5,315 nucleotides of DNA from Candidatus Latescibacterota bacterium (GTDB lineage Bacteria > Latescibacterota > 4484-107 > B68-G9): the NCBI GenBank assembly GCA_012962735.1, contig DTXA01000319.1, forward strand, positions 1 to 5,315. Reading direction: 5' to 3'. Positions 5,047 through 5,315 of this stretch are shown here, in pieces. The notes beneath the pieces were generated by a model. That model made no database searches. It had not been told where the DNA came from and saw nothing but the letters and a program-made list of their open reading frames with translations. Each line of letters starts with the position of its first letter. Within the stretch, counting starts at the first letter, position 1. The position numbers and the translations under genes were made by a program.

Positions 5047-5315
5047 ATGGCTGCCAAGCAGTTGAAGTTCGACATAGATGCCAGGGAAGCCATCCGGACC
5101 GGCGTGGACAAGCTGGCCGATGCCGTTAAGGTCACCCTTGGGCCCAAAGGGCACAACGTGATCTTGGACAAGAAGTTCGGCTCTCCGACCGTGACCAAGG
5201 ACGGGGTTACGGTCGCCAAGGAGATAGAGCTCGAGGACCCGTTCGAGAACATGGGCGCGCAGATGGTGAGGGAGGTGGCTTCCAAGACCAGCGATGTGGC
5301 CGGCGACGGCACCAC
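5047..5315 (+). CDS. groEL: Chaperonin GroEL (Hsp60), amino-terminal part cut by the window edge
   Basis: The first 89 codons of the 60-kDa chaperonin subunit that forms the double-ring ATP-driven folding chamber. The visible part is the equatorial ATPase domain: DKLADAVKVTLGPKG (21-35) forms the phosphate-binding loop, TKDGVTVAKEIELEDPFENM (50-69) contains the catalytic-site Asp52, and AGDGT (85-89) contains the metal-binding Asp87. Numbering matches E. coli GroEL without gaps. Residue 36, usually Arg in the GPKGRNV motif, is His here. The frame is intact to the right edge and the missing part should lie beyond it. It is co-transcribed with groES. Confidence 0.98.
   Translation, partial: MAAKQLKFDIDAREAIRTGVDKLADAVKVTLGPKGHNVILDKKFGSPTVTKDGVTVAKEIELEDPFENMGAQMVREVASKTSDVAGDGT

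Overview
The window is GC-rich bacterial DNA with one sharply AT-rich intergenic stretch. Strong Shine-Dalgarno sequences, a CIRCE element ahead of groES-groEL and a cytoplasmic hybrid histidine kinase all point to a bacterium. Heavy use of AGG (Arg) and ATA (Ile) codons and charged, compact proteins would suit a thermophile, probably from a little-cultured lineage. I cannot name the phylum from this sequence alone.

Layout. (1) Positions 1 to about 134, minus strand: a piece of carbamoyl-phosphate synthase large subunit (CarB) covering the well-conserved middle of the protein. The homology stops abruptly near 134 and the amino-terminal half of CarB is not present to the right. (2) Positions 183-4537, plus strand: four tightly packed genes, each overlapping the next (4, 19 and 62 nt). 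They are a small unrecognised protein (121 aa), a 954-aa soluble hybrid sensor kinase (two CBS repeats, Cys-rich PAS, GAF, PAS, HisKA, HATPase, REC), a probably secreted lamin-tail-domain protein, and 5-formyltetrahydrofolate cyclo-ligase. (3) Positions 4538-4739: an AT-rich control region with a 12-bp direct repeat, a sigma-A-like promoter, a 15-bp palindrome sitting in the promoter spacer, and a near-perfect CIRCE operator. (4) Positions 4740-5315: groES and the first 89 codons of groEL, which runs off the right edge.

How the parts work together. The four-gene cluster is almost certainly co-transcribed and translationally coupled. The small protein is the natural candidate for a partner of the kinase, but no function can be read from it. 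The kinase has no membrane segment, so it should sense a cytoplasmic signal; its CBS pair (nucleotide-type ligands in other proteins) and its Cys-rich PAS (metal or redox in principle) are the likely inputs. Its target is not encoded here. groESL is a separate transcription unit, most simply controlled by HrcA through CIRCE, with a possible second operator in the promoter spacer.

No tRNA, rRNA, CRISPR array, insertion sequence or convincing intrinsic terminator was seen.
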